NCBI GenBank assembly: GCA_003241595.1
Contig: QFOU01000063.1
Span: 1-7,125, forward strand
DNA: 7,125 bases
Direction of reading: 5' to 3'
From: Pseudomonas fluorescens
GTDB lineage: Bacteria > Pseudomonadota > Alphaproteobacteria > UBA2136 > UBA6156
Part shown: one piece after another, positions 6,165 to 7,125 of the stretch
Position numbering within the stretch: position 1 is the first letter of the stretch
Layout: every line of letters starts with the position of its first letter
Notes under the pieces: generated by a model
What the model was told of the DNA's origin: nothing
What the model saw: the letters and a program-made list of their open reading frames with translations, nothing else
Databases searched by the model: none
Position numbers and translations under genes: made by a program

Positions 6165-6386
6165 ATGATGTCCCGCAACCCCACCCGAACGGCCTTTAAA
6201 AAAGACCATCTCATCTGGAAACTGGCCCTCCTCATCGTGATCAAGATCACGGTGCTCATGGGCATCTGGTACTGGCTGGTGAAGGATCACAAGGTCCAAG
6301 GCCATACCGAAGCCATCGCCCACTACTTCCTCACACCCAATGCCAGCCCCCAAAAACAACTCATCCCCCGAAGTCCCTGGGACTAA
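6165..6386 (+). CDS. cydP: Small membrane protein resembling CydP, putative small subunit of cytochrome bd oxidase
   Basis: A 73-residue protein with one transmembrane helix, roughly residues 16-39 (LIWKLALLIVIKITVLMGIW and the following YWLV), after a short basic N-terminus (RNPTRTAFKKDH) and before a polar tail. The pattern of a K-containing hydrophobic helix ending in a W-rich edge, and its place directly upstream of cydA, match the small proteins annotated as CydP in several proteobacterial cyd operons. This rests on recall of the family and on position, not on alignment. The start is not supported by a ribosome site: ATGs occur at 6153, 6165 and 6168. ATG 6165 was chosen because it lies at the predicted transcription start (box centre at -41.5), while 6153 falls inside the -10 element. 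It is followed by a 54-bp gap and cydA, so the two are probably co-transcribed. Confidence 0.72.
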   Translation: MMSRNPTRTAFKKDHLIWKLALLIVIKITVLMGIWYWLVKDHKVQGHTEAIAHYFLTPNASPQKQLIPRSPWD

Positions 6387-6440
6387 ATTTCACTTTCCCC
6401 AACTGACCACTACCTACTCACAACTACCCACTGGAAAATC

Positions 6441-7125
6441 ATGGACTTCGATCCCGTCACCCTCGCCCGGCTCCAATTCGCCGCTACCGCCCTCTACCAC
6501 TTCCTGTTCGTGCCCCTCACCTTGGGGCTGGTCTGGTTACTGGTCATTTTCGAGGCCACCTATGTCATGACCAAAAACGAGGTCTGGAAACAAGCCACCC
6601 AGTTCTGGGGCAAACTCTTCGGCATCAACTTCGCCATGGGCGTGGCCACCGGTATCACCATGGAATTCCAGTTCGGCACCAACTGGGCCTACTATAGCCA
6701 CTATGTCGGAGACATCTTCGGCACACCTCTGGCCATCGAAGGGCTGATGGCATTTTTCTTGGAAAGCACCATGATCGGCCTGTTCTTCTTCGGTTGGAAA
6801 AAACTCACCCGCATCCAGCACCTCGCCGTCACCGGCTTCCTCGCCCTCGGCACCAACCTCTCCGGCCTCTGGATTCTCATCGCCAACGGCTGGATGCAAT
6901 TCCCCGCCGGCTCGGCCTTTAATCCGGATACCATGCGCATGGAAATGACCAACTTCGCCGAGGTCGTCTTCAACCCCATCGCCCAGGCCAAGTTCGTGCA
7001 CACCCTCAGCGCCGGTTACGTCTGCGGCTCCATGTTCGTGCTCGCCATCGCCAGCTACTTCCTGCTGCGCCGCCAGCACCTCGCCGTCATGCAACGCAGC
7101 TTTGCCGTAGCCGCCGCCTTCGGTC
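6441..7125 (+). CDS. cydA: Cytochrome bd ubiquinol oxidase subunit I, 5' part
   Basis: The first 228 residues are present; the gene runs off the window end. CydA is the quinol-oxidising, haem-carrying subunit of the inner-membrane bd oxidase, which reduces oxygen to water with high affinity. The sequence follows E. coli CydA closely: RLQFAATALYHFLFVPLTLG with H20 (E. coli H19, a haem ligand), FWGKLFGINFAMGVATGITM, EFQFGTNWAYYSHYVGDIFG, and LAIEGLMAFFLEST with E100 and E108 (E. coli E99 and E107). H187 in AKFVHTLSAGYV corresponds to E. coli H186. These point to a canonical CydA rather than a cyanide-insensitive CioA, although the Q-loop that separates them lies beyond the window. The ATG at 6441 has GGAAAA 5 bases upstream and gives the usual N-terminus. 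cydB is expected next. Confidence 0.96.
   Translation, partial: MDFDPVTLARLQFAATALYHFLFVPLTLGLVWLLVIFEATYVMTKNEVWKQATQFWGKLFGINFAMGVATGITMEFQFGTNWAYYSHYVGDIFGTPLAIEGLMAFFLESTMIGLFFFGWKKLTRIQHLAVTGFLALGTNLSGLWILIANGWMQFPAGSAFNPDTMRMEMTNFAEVVFNPIAQAKFVHTLSAGYVCGSMFVLAIASYFLLRRQHLAVMQRSFAVAAAFG

Noticed and set aside
6144..6359. A 72-residue upstream extension of the regulator frame to 6359
   Set aside because: It is antisense to the CydP-like gene, has shadow-frame composition, and would make the protein far longer than other Crp/Fnr regulators.
6537..7094. A 185-codon minus-strand open frame opposite cydA
   Set aside because: Its His/Glu/Gly-rich composition is that of a shadow frame. The sense strand matches CydA residue by residue.

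Overview
The window reads as chromosomal DNA of a proteobacterium, most likely an alphaproteobacterium. The main pointer is a GGAAC-N16-CGTT promoter, the form used by the alphaproteobacterial general stress sigma factor EcfG/SigT, in front of a small membrane-protein gene. The gene set (Aas-type acyl-ACP synthetase, OmpW, HemN, Fnr, cytochrome bd) also fits a Gram-negative with an outer membrane and a low-oxygen respiratory programme. No mobile element, CRISPR array or clear sign of recent transfer was seen.

Left part (1-2820): the 3' end of an AMP-binding acyl-ACP synthetase/acyltransferase gene (+) converges on a zinc alcohol dehydrogenase/aldehyde reductase gene (-), with a shared bidirectional terminator between them. 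Next come a stable-RNA type promoter and a complete tRNA-Phe(GAA) with encoded CCA.

Middle (2821-3979): a small single-pass membrane-protein gene with an EcfG-type promoter and its own terminator is followed by an ompW-family outer membrane protein gene. ompW converges with hemN at a second bidirectional terminator that contains the hemN stop codon.

Right part (3977-7125): hemN (oxygen-independent coproporphyrinogen III oxidase) and an upstream Crp/Fnr regulator gene both run on the minus strand. Divergent from them is the start of a cytochrome bd operon: a small membrane protein that looks like CydP, then cydA, which runs off the window.

The regulatory picture is the most interesting part. 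Three 14-bp Fnr-type boxes, each 9/10 to TTGAT-N4-ATCAA and each made of one TTGAT and one TTGAC half-site, lie in front of ompW, hemN and cydP-cydA. The regulator keeps the E-x-x-S-R recognition helix expected to read such boxes, but carries its cysteine motif C-x2-C-x5-C at the extreme C-terminus instead of the N-terminus as in E. coli FNR. For hemN and cydP the box centre lies exactly 41.5 bp upstream of the A of the ATG, the ideal class II activator position relative to a transcription start. This suggests both messages are leaderless. For ompW the same geometry gives a 20-nt leader with a Shine-Dalgarno sequence. Together the genes look like a compact oxygen-response module: sensor, haem synthesis without oxygen, high-affinity oxidase and an outer membrane protein.
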